A DNA stretch of 64,000 bases from an alpha proteobacterium BAL199 (GTDB lineage: Bacteria > Pseudomonadota > Alphaproteobacteria > Thalassobaculales > Thalassobaculaceae), in the NCBI GenBank assembly GCA_000171835.1, contig ABHC01000001.1, forward strand, positions 248,001 to 312,000, given 5' to 3'. Of this stretch, positions 26,743-36,196 are shown piece by piece; the first letter of the stretch is position 1, and the number at the start of each line of letters is the position of its first letter. The notes beneath the pieces were generated by a model, which ran no database searches, had not been told where the DNA came from, and saw nothing but the letters and a program-made list of their open reading frames with translations. The position numbers and the translations under genes are program-made.

Positions 26743-27387
26743 TTACTGGAACGTCGACTGCCGACGGTCGATCTCCAGGCGGCGCAGATCGGTGTCCCGC
26801 TGTTGGGTCAGCGCGTTGCGCGCCGCCGTGCAGATGATCGGTCCCGGGCCGCTGGCTGTCGGCGGCAGGCCAGCGTGAGCGGCGCATTCGGCGTCGACCC
26901 TCTGGGCGAAGGTTTCCCAACGCGACAGTCGCTCGCTGCGCAGCCGGCTGTAGTAGCGGTCGCGGGCGGTCGGGGTGGAGAACAGCGCCGGTCTCAGGCT
27001 GACCGTCAGGGCGGCAGGCACCGGGCTGTCCGGCAGGACGCCGGTCGGCGGAGCGTCGTTGGCCATTGGCGACAGCAGGGCGCCGGCTGCCAGGGCGCTG
27101 GCCAGCGGTGGCCTGGGGCGGGCGTACAGCATTTCGGTGGTCGACTGAAAGGCGGCACGCTCGCAGGTCACCGCCACCGGCAGGCCGAGCGCCAGAGTGT
27201 CGATGGTGAACGGCGCGGGCCGGATGTCCTGGCGCGATTTTGCGCCGATGGCTCGGCAACGCGCGTCGGCCGGATCGGCGGTGATGGTGGTCAGCGCGAT
27301 CACCGGCGGCGGGTCCGGGCGGCCGAGGCCGGAACAGGCCGCGACGGCGGCGGCAACCATGAGGGCGAGGAGGGGGCGGCGAATCAT
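26743..27387 (-). CDS. Predicted lipoprotein, function unknown
   Basis: 214 residues with a lipoprotein signal (MIRRPLLALMVAAAVAAC, lipobox VAAC). The mature part has four further Cys and a charged C-terminal helix (RYYSRLRSERLSRWETFAQRVDAE). I recognise no domain. ATG 27387 is used because it begins the signal peptide; the frame extends 18 codons upstream. Confidence 0.7.
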   Translation of the reverse strand: MIRRPLLALMVAAAVAACSGLGRPDPPPVIALTTITADPADARCRAIGAKSRQDIRPAPFTIDTLALGLPVAVTCERAAFQSTTEMLYARPRPPLASALAAGALLSPMANDAPPTGVLPDSPVPAALTVSLRPALFSTPTARDRYYSRLRSERLSRWETFAQRVDAECAAHAGLPPTASGPGPIICTAARNALTQQRDTDLRRLEIDRRQSTFQ

Positions 27388-27470
27388 GGCGCGATCATAA
27401 CGCGTTCGCGCCAGGGCGACAGCGGGAGCGTGGCGTGGCATAACCCGCGCCGACCGTCCGGAGAGCCGCC

Positions 27471-28661
27471 ATGACCGATACCCGTCCGACCCTTCGCCTG
27501 CAGCGCGGCGCCGACACCCGCGTCCAGCGCGGCCACCCCTGGGTGTACTCCAACGAGATCGACATGACCGCCGAGGCCAAGCTGCTGGCCCCGGGCACGG
27601 TGGTGCGGGTCGAGACAGTGAAGGGCGACCCGGTCGGCTGCGCCTATTTCAACCCGCACAGCCTGATCGCCCTGCGGCGGCTGAGCGACGACGCAGACCG
27701 CGCGATCGATGCCGGGTTCCTGACCGAGCGGCTCACCACCGCGCTCGGCTGGCGGCAGCGGATGTTCGACGCGCCGTATTACCGCCTGGTGCACGCTGAG
27801 GCGGACGGTCTGCCGGGGCTGGTGATCGACCGGTTCGGCGACGTGGTGGTGGTACAGGCCAACACCGCCGGCATGGAGCGCCTGGAGTCGGTATTGATCG
27901 AGGCGTTGACCGAATTGCTGTCTCCGGCCGCGATCGTACTGCGCAACGATACCTCGGTGCGCAACCTGGAGGGCCTGCCGAGCGAGGTGCGGCTGGCTGC
28001 CGGGGCGCTGCCCGAGGCGCCGACGGTGGCCGAGGGCGGAGCGGTGTTCCCGCTGGATCCACTGGGCGGGCAGAAGACTGGCTGGTTCTTCGATCACCGC
28101 GACAACCGGGCGTTCATGGCGCGCTTGTCGACCGGCGCGCGGGTGCTCGACCTGTACGCCCACACCGGCGGCTTCGGGGTGCAGTGCGCGGTTGCAGGCG
28201 CGTTCCAGGTCGACCTGATCGACCGGTCGGGCCCGGCGTTGCAGGTTGCAGCCCTGGCCGCCGAGATGAGCGGCGTCACCGATCGGGTGACCACCCGCAA
28301 GGCTGACGCCTTCGCCGCGCTGGAACATCTGATCACAGCCGGCGAGACCTATGACGTGGTGATCTGCGACCCGCCGGCGTTTGCGAAGTCGCGCAAGGAC
28401 GTCGGTGGTGCCGCCAAGGCCTACCGCAAGCTGGCCCGCCTGGCCGCCCAGGTGACAGCACCCGGCGGGGTGCTGATGTTGGCATCCTGCTCGTTCCACA
28501 TGGAGGCCGCCTCGTTCGCCCAGCAGACCGCCCGCGGCGTTACCGAGGCCGGCCGCACTGGCCGCGTCCTGCGCCGCGCCGGTGCGGGTGCGGATCATCC
28601 AACCCACCCGCACCTGCCGGAAAGCGCCTACCTGAAGGCTGAGGTGTTCGCGTTGGACTGA
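27471..28661 (+). CDS. 23S rRNA cytosine methyltransferase, RlmI-like
   Basis: 396 residues. PUA-like N-terminus (LQRGADTRVQRGHPWVYSNEI), a central region with EADGLPGLVIDRFGD, and a Rossmann methyltransferase with GGQKTGWFFDHRDNR, VLDLYAHTGGFGVQCA, CDPPAFAKS and LASCSFHM. This arrangement is the RlmI (m5C1962) type. Oppositely oriented neighbours on both sides. Confidence 0.9.
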   Translation: MTDTRPTLRLQRGADTRVQRGHPWVYSNEIDMTAEAKLLAPGTVVRVETVKGDPVGCAYFNPHSLIALRRLSDDADRAIDAGFLTERLTTALGWRQRMFDAPYYRLVHAEADGLPGLVIDRFGDVVVVQANTAGMERLESVLIEALTELLSPAAIVLRNDTSVRNLEGLPSEVRLAAGALPEAPTVAEGGAVFPLDPLGGQKTGWFFDHRDNRAFMARLSTGARVLDLYAHTGGFGVQCAVAGAFQVDLIDRSGPALQVAALAAEMSGVTDRVTTRKADAFAALEHLITAGETYDVVICDPPAFAKSRKDVGGAAKAYRKLARLAAQVTAPGGVLMLASCSFHMEAASFAQQTARGVTEAGRTGRVLRRAGAGADHPTHPHLPESAYLKAEVFALD

Positions 28662-28683
28662 GGCTGGATGGCGGGTATCTGGG

Positions 28684-29472
28684 TCAAATCCGCCCTTTGA
28701 ACACCGGCTTGCGCTTGTTCAGGAACGCGTCCAGGCCCTCACGGCCGTCCGGTTCGGCGCCGGCGGCGGCGATGCTGGTGCCCTCGTGCTCCATCTGGGC
28801 CTCGAAGGCGGTGTTGAAGCTGTCGGCCAGCAGCCGCTTGGCGCGCCCGAACGACCGGGTCGGGCCGTCGGCCAGACGCTTGGCCATCATCTCGGCCGTT
28901 TCCGTGAGCGCGTCGTCGGCGACGCAGGCGGTGGCGATGCCCCATTCGGCGGCTTCCGCACCGCTGAGGCGACGGTTGGTCAGGGTCATCTCCTGGGCTC
29001 GGCGCAGGCCGACGATCCGTGGCAGCAGGTAGGTCGACCCGCCATCCGGCGACAGCCCGGCGGCGGTGTAGGCCATGGTGAACACCGCGCTCTCGGCCGC
29101 GTAGACCAGATCGCCCAGCAGGGCGAGCGACAGGCCGGCCCCGGCGGCGGCACCTTGGACCGCGACCACCAGCGGCGCGTCCATCCGCGCCAGGGTCGAG
29201 CAGGCGGCGTGCAGGTAGTGGGTGGTTTCCTTCAGATGGGCGGAAATGCCGTCGCCCTTGGCGTGAAAGGACTTCAGGTCGCCACCGACGCAGAATGCCT
29301 TGCCGGGACCGGTCAGCAGCACCGTGCGGATTGCCGGATCGGTGGCGCAGCGTACCGCCGCTGCCATCAGGGCTTCGGCAAGCTCGCGATTGATGGCGTT
29401 CAGCGCTTCCGGCCGGTTCAGGGTCAGCCGGGCCAGTCCGCCTTCGACGGCCAGTGTGACGGGTTCGCTCAT
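28684..29472 (-). CDS. Enoyl-CoA hydratase/isomerase family protein
   Basis: 262-residue crotonase-fold protein: LARLTLNRPEALNAINREL, the oxyanion-hole strands LTGPGKAFCVGGDLKSF and VQGAAAGAGLSLALLGDLVYAAESA, and MAYTAAGLSPDGGSTYLLPR. Glu is absent where bona fide hydratases have the first catalytic Glu, while Asp of SPDGG is kept, so isomerase or related activity is possible. ATG 29472 starts the family N-terminus MSEPVTLAVEGG. Confidence 0.88.
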   Translation of the reverse strand: MSEPVTLAVEGGLARLTLNRPEALNAINRELAEALMAAAVRCATDPAIRTVLLTGPGKAFCVGGDLKSFHAKGDGISAHLKETTHYLHAACSTLARMDAPLVVAVQGAAAGAGLSLALLGDLVYAAESAVFTMAYTAAGLSPDGGSTYLLPRIVGLRRAQEMTLTNRRLSGAEAAEWGIATACVADDALTETAEMMAKRLADGPTRSFGRAKRLLADSFNTAFEAQMEHEGTSIAAAGAEPDGREGLDAFLNKRKPVFKGRI

Positions 29473-29538
29473 GACGATCCTCCCAAGGTCTTCCGGGAGG
29501 CTAGGCGGCGACCCGGAGGTCGGCAAGATGCCGTGGCG

Positions 29539-30897
29539 TCAGTCGGGTCGGTCCAGGTCGACCGATGCGAGTGCAGTCGTCTGCCGGGCCTCCATGGCGT
29601 CGGCGTCGAAGCCTTCGATCAGGTCGTTGAACAGCCGGTACCAGTTGACCTCGGCCTTCAGGTGCATGAACACCGACCCCAGCCCGAGGGCGGCGCGGTC
29701 CATCAGCACGAACTCGCGCGGCGGCCGGACGCCGTTCAAGCGGCGCAGCTCGCCGTGGACCTGTTCGGCGATCTCGCGGCCGTACAGGCCGCTGCCGCTT
29801 TCCTGGATCCTGCGGGTGCGGTCTTCCATCAGCGGGCCGTACAGGAACCGCGCCCAGACGTTCAGCACGTCGATGGTCTCGCGGTCGAGGTTCTTGAACC
29901 CCCAGCTTTCGTAGGCGTGGACCGCCAGCGCCTCGTCGTCGTCGCGCAACGCCCGGTACAGGTCGATCACCCCTTTCACGAAGCTCTTGGGGAAGATCCG
30001 GATGCAGCCGAAGTCCAGCAGGTTGACCGAGCCGTCGTCGCGCACCGTGTAGTTGCCGAGATGCGGGTCGCCGTGGATCACGCCGTAGAAGTAGAACGGC
30101 ACGTACCACGCCCGGAACATGGTCAGCGCGAAGGCGTTGCGCAGTTCCAGGGACGGCTCACCCTCCAGGAACTTCATCAGCGGCGTGCCGTCGAGCCAAG
30201 TCATGGTGATCAGCCGGCCAGTCGACAGCTCCGGCACCACGTCGGGAATGAACACGCCGGGCTCGTCGGCTAGCATCCCGCGATACAACGCCATGTGCCG
30301 GGCCTCGCGGGCGTAGTCCAGTTCCTCGCGCAGCCGGGCCGACAGCTCGGCATGGATCTGGCTAGTGTCGATCGCCTTGTCGTAGCGCCGGTAGATCGAG
30401 AAGATCCAGTCGAGCTGTCGCAGATCGGCCTCGACCGCCGACGACATGTCCGGATACTGCAATTTGGCCGCCAGCAGGCGCCCGTCGTCCAAAGTGGCGC
30501 GGTGGACTTGGCCAAGCGACGCGGCCGACGCCGCCTCGTGTTCGAAGGTCGCGAACTTCTTCTGCCAGCCTGGACCGAGTTCGGTGGTCATCCGACGCTT
30601 CACGAACGGCCAGCCCATGGCCGGCGCGTTCGACTGCAGGTGACTGAGTTCCTGCACGTATTCCTTCGGCAGGGCGTCGGGTACCGTCGACAGGATCTGC
30701 GCCACCTTCATCAGCGGCCCCTTGAGGCCGCCGAGCGCGGTGCGCAGTTCCGAGGCGTGGGCGTCCTTGTCGAGGCTCCAGCCGAGATAGCGCTCACCAG
30801 CGACCCGGGCGGCAAGGCCGCCGACGGCACTGCCGACCTTGGCGTAACGGCGCATCCGGCCGCCGAGGGAATTGCGTTCGCTGTCCATGTCGCTCAT
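29539..30897 (-). CDS. UbiB/AarF/ABC1 atypical kinase
   Basis: 452 residues. The KxGQ-type motif is MKVAQILS (Gly replaced by Ala), the Ala-rich loop is ASAASLGQVHRA, then LAAKLQYP (ATP Lys), the EELDYAREA helix, HGDPHLGNY catalytic loop and LLDFGCIR metal motif. Family members act in ubiquinone synthesis or lipid homeostasis. The Ala variant resembles a subfamily I associate with alphaproteobacteria. ABM follows on the same side. Confidence 0.92.
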   Translation of the reverse strand: MSDMDSERNSLGGRMRRYAKVGSAVGGLAARVAGERYLGWSLDKDAHASELRTALGGLKGPLMKVAQILSTVPDALPKEYVQELSHLQSNAPAMGWPFVKRRMTTELGPGWQKKFATFEHEAASAASLGQVHRATLDDGRLLAAKLQYPDMSSAVEADLRQLDWIFSIYRRYDKAIDTSQIHAELSARLREELDYAREARHMALYRGMLADEPGVFIPDVVPELSTGRLITMTWLDGTPLMKFLEGEPSLELRNAFALTMFRAWYVPFYFYGVIHGDPHLGNYTVRDDGSVNLLDFGCIRIFPKSFVKGVIDLYRALRDDDEALAVHAYESWGFKNLDRETIDVLNVWARFLYGPLMEDRTRRIQESGSGLYGREIAEQVHGELRRLNGVRPPREFVLMDRAALGLGSVFMHLKAEVNWYRLFNDLIEGFDADAMEARQTTALASVDLDRPD

Positions 30898-30950
30898 GCG
30901 CCGTCAGATAAGGTCTTTGGGACTACAAGACCAGGGGCGCTGACGCTGTG

Positions 30951-31268
30951 TCACACCCAGGGCGAGGTTTCCAGGCTGTAGTCGCGCGTCACCTCGGCAA
31001 CCCGGATGCGGTACTCCGCGAACAGGCCGCCGCGGCCCTCGGCCTGCGCCTTGCCGTGTTCGGCATGCTGGCGCCAGCGCCGGATCGCGTCTTCGTCCCG
31101 CCACGTCGACAGCGACAGCAGCTTGCCCGGCGTGGTCAGGCTCTCGAACCGCTCCACCGAGATGAATCCGTCGATCTTCTCTAGTTCGACCTTCAGCGTG
31201 GCGGCGATTGCCAGATAGTCCGGCCGGCCGCCCTCTCGCGGGGTGACTTCGAAGATCACGACGTGCAT
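30951..31268 (-). CDS. Antibiotic-biosynthesis-monooxygenase (ABM) domain protein
   Basis: 105 residues: a single ABM ferredoxin-like domain (MHVVIFEVTPREGGRPDYLAI... ERFESLTTPGKLLSLSTWRDEDAIRRWRQHAEH). Such proteins are often heme- or quinone-acting small enzymes; no biosynthetic cluster surrounds it, so the antibiotic name is only historical. ATG 31268 gives the domain start. Confidence 0.85.
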   Translation of the reverse strand: MHVVIFEVTPREGGRPDYLAIAATLKVELEKIDGFISVERFESLTTPGKLLSLSTWRDEDAIRRWRQHAEHGKAQAEGRGGLFAEYRIRVAEVTRDYSLETSPWV

Positions 31269-31420
31269 GGCTTGCTCCTGACGGGACGTTCGGCAGCGAC
31301 GATGCCACCGGAACGGCCACTGTGCCACCAGGCCACTTCGGCCACTATGCTTGCCCGCTCCGTACCCCGAACGGAGGCGCTGCCGCTGCGGCCGGCATGT
31401 GGGCGGCGGCACGGGCGCTG

Positions 31421-32827
31421 CTACAGCATCACGCCCGGGTTCAGTGTTCCGTTCGGGTCGAGGGCGGTCTTCAGACGCCGCATCAGTTCCAGGTCGAGCG
31501 CCGGCTTGACCCGGCGGGCGGCGGCTACCTTGCTGCGGCCGAGGCCATGTTCGGCGGCAATCGAGCCGCCCAGGCCGGTCGCCACGTCTTCGATGGCGAT
31601 GACCAGTTCCGGCCAGTGGGCCACGAAGGCCGCCGGGTCGATGCCGGGTGGCGGGTTCAGGTTGAAGTGGATGTTGCCGTCGCCGAGATGGCCGAACGGG
31701 ATCGGCACGCAGTCTGGAACGATGGCCCGTGTGGCTGCCTCGGCGCCGCGGATGAACGCGGGAATCGCCGCGGCGGGCACTGAGGTGTCGTTCTTGAGGT
31801 TGCCAGGCGTCTCAACTTGCGCGACCGCCAGCCCTTCGCGCAGGGCCCACAGGGCGGCGCGCTGGGCTTGCGACGACGCCACGACGGCATCGTCCGCGTC
31901 GCCGGAGGTCAGCGCCTCGCCGACCGCTGCCTCCAGCGCTCCGTCCAGATCGAAGAATCGGCTGGCACTGGTCAAGTCAACCAGCACCTGCCACGGATAT
32001 GGCCGGTCGAAGGGCTCGCGTGCCATAATGATGCGCGCGAAGTGCAGGTCGAGCCCAGTGCGCGGGATCAGTTCGACGGCCGACAGTGCTTCGCCGATGT
32101 CGGCCCGCAAGCGCGCCAGCAAGGCCAGCGCGGCCGTGGGATCCGGCACGGCGACCAGGGCGGTGGCGACCGATTGCGGCATCGGGTGCAGCTTGAGCGC
32201 CACGGCCGTGACAATGCCGAGTGTGCCTTCGGTGCCGATGAACAGCTGCTTCAGGTCGGTGCCGGCGTTGTCCTTGGCCAATGCTCGCAACCCATTCCAG
32301 ATTTGGCCGTCGGCCAGCACCACCTCCAGCCCGAGCACCAGGGCGCGGGCCATGCCGTACCGCAGCACGTTGTTGCCGCCGGCGTTGGTCGCCACGTTGC
32401 CGCCGATCCGCGACGAGAGACCGCCGTGAAGCAGCGCCAGCAGTTTCCCGTGCTTCTCGGCTTCGGATCGAGCATCGGCGAGGGTAACGCCGGCCTCGAC
32501 GATCATGTGGTCGCCCGTCGGGTCGACATGGCGGACCCGGTTCAGCCGTTCGGTCGAGAGCACCACCGCCGAGCCGTCGGCGGGCGGCGTTGCGCCGCCG
32601 CAGAACCCGGTGTTGCCGCCCTGCGGTACGACAGCGATTCCGGCGGCGACGCACACGCGGATCGTGGCCGCGACCTCGTCGGTCGAGCGCGGCCGGAGGA
32701 TTGCAAGCGCTCGTCCGGTGCGGGCTTTCAGCAGGTCGGTCTCGTAGCCGGCCCGGTCGCCGGGGGCGGTCAGCACGGCATCGTCGCCGAGGGCGGAGCG
32801 CAGGCTTGCGAGAAATCGGTCGATCAT
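31421..32827 (-). CDS. FAD-binding oxidase, D-2-hydroxyacid dehydrogenase (GlcD/D2HGDH) type
   Basis: 468 residues. PCMH-type FAD domain (VVPQGGNTGFCGGATP, LSSRIGGNVATNAGGNNVLRYG, FIGTEGTLGIVTA) and the C-terminal FAD-linked oxidase domain with GHLGDGNIHFN metal/active-site His and AEHGLGRSK. It oxidises a D-2-hydroxyacid, D-2-hydroxyglutarate or D-lactate being most likely from overall similarity; not provable here. Confidence 0.92.
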   Translation of the reverse strand: MIDRFLASLRSALGDDAVLTAPGDRAGYETDLLKARTGRALAILRPRSTDEVAATIRVCVAAGIAVVPQGGNTGFCGGATPPADGSAVVLSTERLNRVRHVDPTGDHMIVEAGVTLADARSEAEKHGKLLALLHGGLSSRIGGNVATNAGGNNVLRYGMARALVLGLEVVLADGQIWNGLRALAKDNAGTDLKQLFIGTEGTLGIVTAVALKLHPMPQSVATALVAVPDPTAALALLARLRADIGEALSAVELIPRTGLDLHFARIIMAREPFDRPYPWQVLVDLTSASRFFDLDGALEAAVGEALTSGDADDAVVASSQAQRAALWALREGLAVAQVETPGNLKNDTSVPAAAIPAFIRGAEAATRAIVPDCVPIPFGHLGDGNIHFNLNPPPGIDPAAFVAHWPELVIAIEDVATGLGGSIAAEHGLGRSKVAAARRVKPALDLELMRRLKTALDPNGTLNPGVML

Positions 32828-32959
32828 CCAGCGATCAGAGGATGGCGTGTGACGGCAGTCAATGCGTCAGCATTTGGAAACCGTTGCTTAGGCGACATTG
32901 CGCTGCGTAGATTGCGGCCCAACCTGCGTCGTCCATGCAACACCGCTCCGGTCGCCCAG

Positions 32960-33556
32960 ATGCTCCAGAACATCGTCCTGCTGCTGTCGGTGGCGCTGCC
33001 GTTGATGGGCAGCCCAGGGCCGGCCAGCATGAGCTTGGCCGCCACTGGGTCGACGTTCGGATTTCAGCGCGGCGGCCGGTATCTGATCGGTATTCTGCTC
33101 GGCAACAGCACCGTGTTGCTGATGATCGCCGGCGGGGTGACCGGATTGCTGCTGACGATCCCGAACGCAGTGCCGGTCCTGACGGTGCTTGGGCTGGGCT
33201 ACCTGCTGTACCTGGCGTTCAAGATCGCCACCGCCCCGGTGGTGCGGCGCGACCTCGATGGTGCCAAGGAGCCGTCGACGGTCGGCGGCTTCATGCTGTC
33301 GCTAGTGAACCCCAAGGCTTACGCAGCCATAGGCGCGGTCTACGCCAGCGGCAGCATCGTTCCCGAGCAGCCGCTGCTGGATTCCGCGTTGAAGGTCGCG
33401 ATCCTGATCGGGGTGAACATCGCGGTGAACACCTCCTGGCTCGGCGTCGGCGCGCTGTTCTCGAAGGTGCTGCGCAGTCCGCGCACCGGTCGGGCGATGA
33501 ACCTGGCGTTCGCAGCCCTGCTGCTGGCTTCGGTCGCGTACAGCCTGCTGCGCTGA
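32960..33556 (+). CDS. LysE-family amino-acid exporter
   Basis: 198 residues from ATG 32960, about six membrane helices, with the family motif MGSPGPASMSLAATGSTFGFQRGG near residue 16 and SLVNPKAYAAIGA in the middle. The family exports amino acids or related compounds. The very long open frame before it is antisense to the FAD-oxidase gene and is not coding. Confidence 0.9.
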   Translation: MLQNIVLLLSVALPLMGSPGPASMSLAATGSTFGFQRGGRYLIGILLGNSTVLLMIAGGVTGLLLTIPNAVPVLTVLGLGYLLYLAFKIATAPVVRRDLDGAKEPSTVGGFMLSLVNPKAYAAIGAVYASGSIVPEQPLLDSALKVAILIGVNIAVNTSWLGVGALFSKVLRSPRTGRAMNLAFAALLLASVAYSLLR

Positions 33557-33562
33557 TCCGGA

Positions 33563-34297
33563 CTACTCGACCAGGAAGAACTCGATGGTCGAGACCACCC
33601 GCACGCTCTTTTCGATCTCGCCGTCAGGGTTGCCGGACGACATGCCGTCACGTGGGCCGACGGTGAACACGCCCTGGTTGGCCTGGCGGATGGCGCCGAC
33701 CCGGCTGGCGCTGTCGGCGGCGAACTGCTCGGCGCCGGCGCGCGCCGCCTTGGTGGCCTCGGCGATCATCGCGGGCTTGATGCCGTTCAAGCCGGTAAAG
33801 GCATAGACCGGCCCGCCGGTCTCGCCGAACACCACGCCGAGCTTGACCAACTCTCCGGAGCGGGCGCTGGCTGCCCGGACCTTTTCGACCTCGGGGGTCC
33901 GCACCGTCACGGTCTGGGCGATGATGTACCGGGCTTGGTCGGCGCCTTCCGGGCGATAGGGTTGGGCAAGCAGGTCGTTGACCTCGACCCGGCCGCGGTC
34001 CAGTGCCTCCTTGGGCAGCCCTTCGCCAACCAGGAACACCGTCACCGCATCCACCGACCGGTCGACCTTGGCCTGTACCGCGCCCAGATCATTGCCGGTC
34101 GCGGTGACGCGAATCGGCCAGAACACTAGGTCGGCCGTCACGGTGCGTTCGGCCACGCCCTTGACGGTGACATAACGGTCAGCCTCGCGGCCCTGGCGGA
34201 ACCCGTCGCCGACGAACTTGCCGGCGGCGGCAACGCTGACCGCGACCACTACGGCGGCCACGAGGGTGGTGATGTAGCGCAGTTGATCCGGCATCAT
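33563..34297 (-). CDS. SIMPL (DUF541) domain protein
   Basis: 244 residues: a signal anchor (YITTLVAAVVVAVSVAAAGKFV) and a SIMPL domain with YVTVKGVAERTVTADLVFWPIRVTA, RYIIAQTVTVRTPEVEKV and AFTGLNGIKPAMIAEATKAARAGAEQFA. Periplasmic oligomeric proteins of unclear role. Start at the ATG pair 34297; an earlier ATG at 34342 is possible. Confidence 0.88.
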   Translation of the reverse strand: MMPDQLRYITTLVAAVVVAVSVAAAGKFVGDGFRQGREADRYVTVKGVAERTVTADLVFWPIRVTATGNDLGAVQAKVDRSVDAVTVFLVGEGLPKEALDRGRVEVNDLLAQPYRPEGADQARYIIAQTVTVRTPEVEKVRAASARSGELVKLGVVFGETGGPVYAFTGLNGIKPAMIAEATKAARAGAEQFAADSASRVGAIRQANQGVFTVGPRDGMSSGNPDGEIEKSVRVVSTIEFFLVE

Positions 34298-34397
34298 CAG
34301 GTTCCGTTCTGGAGACGGGCCGACCGTCGGGGGCGGCATCATATCCCCGTGATCGTGGCCGCGGCGAGTCGCGATGGCGGAAGACTCAAGGCAGCCG

Positions 34398-35384
34398 TCA
34401 AATCGCGTGGTAGCGCTTGAACCAGTCGACGAAGCGCGGGATGCCGACCTCGATCAGGGTGGTGGGCTGATAGCCGAGATCGCGTCGGCTGGCTTCGATG
34501 TCGGCATAGGTTTCCAGCACGTCGCCGGGCTGCATCGGTTTCATGATCAACTCGGCCGGCTTGCCGCACGCGGCCTCGATCACCTTGATGTAGTCCAGCA
34601 GGGCGACCGGCGAATTGTTGCCGAGGTTATAGGTCGCGATCGGCGGCGACTCGGCCGATCCGGCCGGCGGGTGGTCGAGGGCCGCCACCACCCCGGCGAC
34701 GATATCGTCGATGTAGGTGAAGTCGCGGCGCATCTGGCCGTGGTTGAACACCTCGATTGGCCGGCCGTTCAGGATCCGGTCGGTGAACAGCCAGGGCGAC
34801 ATGTCGGGCCGACCCCACGGTCCGTAGACCGTGAAGAACCGCAGGCCAGTGGTCGGAATGCCGTACAGGCTGGCGTAGCTGTAGCTCATCGCCTCGTTCG
34901 CCCGCTTGGTCGCCCCGTAGAACGACATCGGCCGGTCGACCCGGTCGTCGACCGAGAACGGGATCTCGCGGTTGGCGCCGTAGACCGACGATGAGCTGGC
35001 GTAGACGAAATGCTTCAGGCCGCGGGACACGCGGGCGCGCGCCATCTCCATCATCACCAGGTGGCCCATCAGGTTGGCCTGAAGGTAGTCGAACGGCTGC
35101 TCGATCGAGTAGCGCACGCCGGCCTGGGCGCCGAGGTGGACGATCCGGTCGATGTCGGGGTGCGCGGCGTCGAACGCCGCCATGGCGTCGCGGTCGGCGA
35201 AATCGAGGCGGTCGAAGCTGAAGCCGTTGCGGCCTTCGATCTCGGCCAGCCGGGCCAATTTCAGCGCGGGGTCGTAGTAGGCATTCAGATTGTCGATGCC
35301 GAGCACACGCTCGCCACGGTCGAGCAGCGCCTTGGCGACATGCATGCCGATGAAGCCGGCGGCTCCGGTCACCAGGACCGTCAT
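34398..35384 (-). CDS. NAD-dependent epimerase, UDP-glucuronate 4-epimerase type
   Basis: 328-residue extended SDR: VLVTGAAGFIGMHVAKALL (NAD site), GIDNLNAYYDPALK, VYASSSSVYGANREIPF, catalytic SFYGATKRANE (Tyr-x-x-x-Lys) and TVYGPWGRPDM. The NLNAYYDP and GANREIPFS signatures fit the CapI/LpsL UDP-glucuronate epimerases used for surface polysaccharide. No glycosyltransferase cluster is adjacent. Start ATG 35384. Confidence 0.92.
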   Translation of the reverse strand: MTVLVTGAAGFIGMHVAKALLDRGERVLGIDNLNAYYDPALKLARLAEIEGRNGFSFDRLDFADRDAMAAFDAAHPDIDRIVHLGAQAGVRYSIEQPFDYLQANLMGHLVMMEMARARVSRGLKHFVYASSSSVYGANREIPFSVDDRVDRPMSFYGATKRANEAMSYSYASLYGIPTTGLRFFTVYGPWGRPDMSPWLFTDRILNGRPIEVFNHGQMRRDFTYIDDIVAGVVAALDHPPAGSAESPPIATYNLGNNSPVALLDYIKVIEAACGKPAELIMKPMQPGDVLETYADIEASRRDLGYQPTTLIEVGIPRFVDWFKRYHAI

Positions 35385-35494
35385 CGATCTGACCCTTTCA
35401 CGTAGCACCCGTGACAATGGTGCCCCGTGAATAGCGGGCGCGCGCCGATCCGTCGAGACGGCTCGTCGGACCGGTCGCGGCGCCCGCCACGATG

Positions 35495-35977
35495 TCACTT
35501 CCCGGCAAGCACCTCGGCCAGCTGCTCGGCGACCTGCGACCAGCCTTCATGGAAGCCCATCTTTTCATGGGCTTCGCGGTCGGCGACGCTCCAGTGGGAG
35601 ACACGGGCGGTGTACTTGGTCTTTCCGCCCTGCTCCTCGAAAGTCAGAGTCACGGTCATGAACGGCTTGTCGGCCGGCTTCCACGCCTCGGTGAAGGCGT
35701 CGGTGAACACCAGGCGCTGGTTCTTCACGACCTCCAGATAGACGCCCGGGCAGCGGATGTCTTCGCCATCGGGGCCGCGCATGACCACAAGGCTGGAGCC
35801 GCCCGGACGGACGTCGGCTTCGACGACCGGCGTGGTGTACGGGCGCGGCGCGAAGAACCGCTTCATCGTCTCGGGATCGGTCCAGGCCTTGAATACCCTG
35901 GCGGGTGGGGCGTCGAACACTCGGGTCAGCACCAGGTCACGGTCGGAGTCCGGGGCGACGAAGGTCTTGGTGGTCAT
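35495..35977 (-). CDS. SRPBCC/AHSA1-like protein
   Basis: 160 residues with the AHSA1 signature LVLTRVFDAPPARVFKAWTDPETMKRFFAPRP and GFHEGWSQVAEQLAEVL. START-like hydrophobic pocket; substrate unknown. It has its own 219-bp upstream gap, in which I see no convincing motif. Confidence 0.9.
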   Translation of the reverse strand: MTTKTFVAPDSDRDLVLTRVFDAPPARVFKAWTDPETMKRFFAPRPYTTPVVEADVRPGGSSLVVMRGPDGEDIRCPGVYLEVVKNQRLVFTDAFTEAWKPADKPFMTVTLTFEEQGGKTKYTARVSHWSVADREAHEKMGFHEGWSQVAEQLAEVLAGK

Positions 35978-36196
35978 CGTTCTGCTCCATGAATGGTTCG
36001 GGGCGAGGGGAGATCGCCATCCTCATATCCAATGACGAACGACGGGCGTTGGATCCGACATTGCAGGTCAAACTTTTTTGCCGGCCGGTCACGACCGATG
36101 GCGCGGTTGATCATGGAGCCCCGTCGGGTTGTTCCTTTCGCGTTTGCTGGATACGGTTGAGCACACTGGGGACGCCACACGCATGGGGGATGGAGA

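Noticed and set aside
30951-31268. ABM protein plus glycosyltransferase and SnoaL-like genes as parts of an antibiotic cluster
   Set aside because: They are scattered over 15 kb among housekeeping genes, with no synthase, carrier or export genes.
31817-32959. Long plus-strand open frame running into the LysE gene at 32960
   Set aside because: It is antisense to the FAD-oxidase gene; only the part from 32960 has membrane-protein character and a family match.
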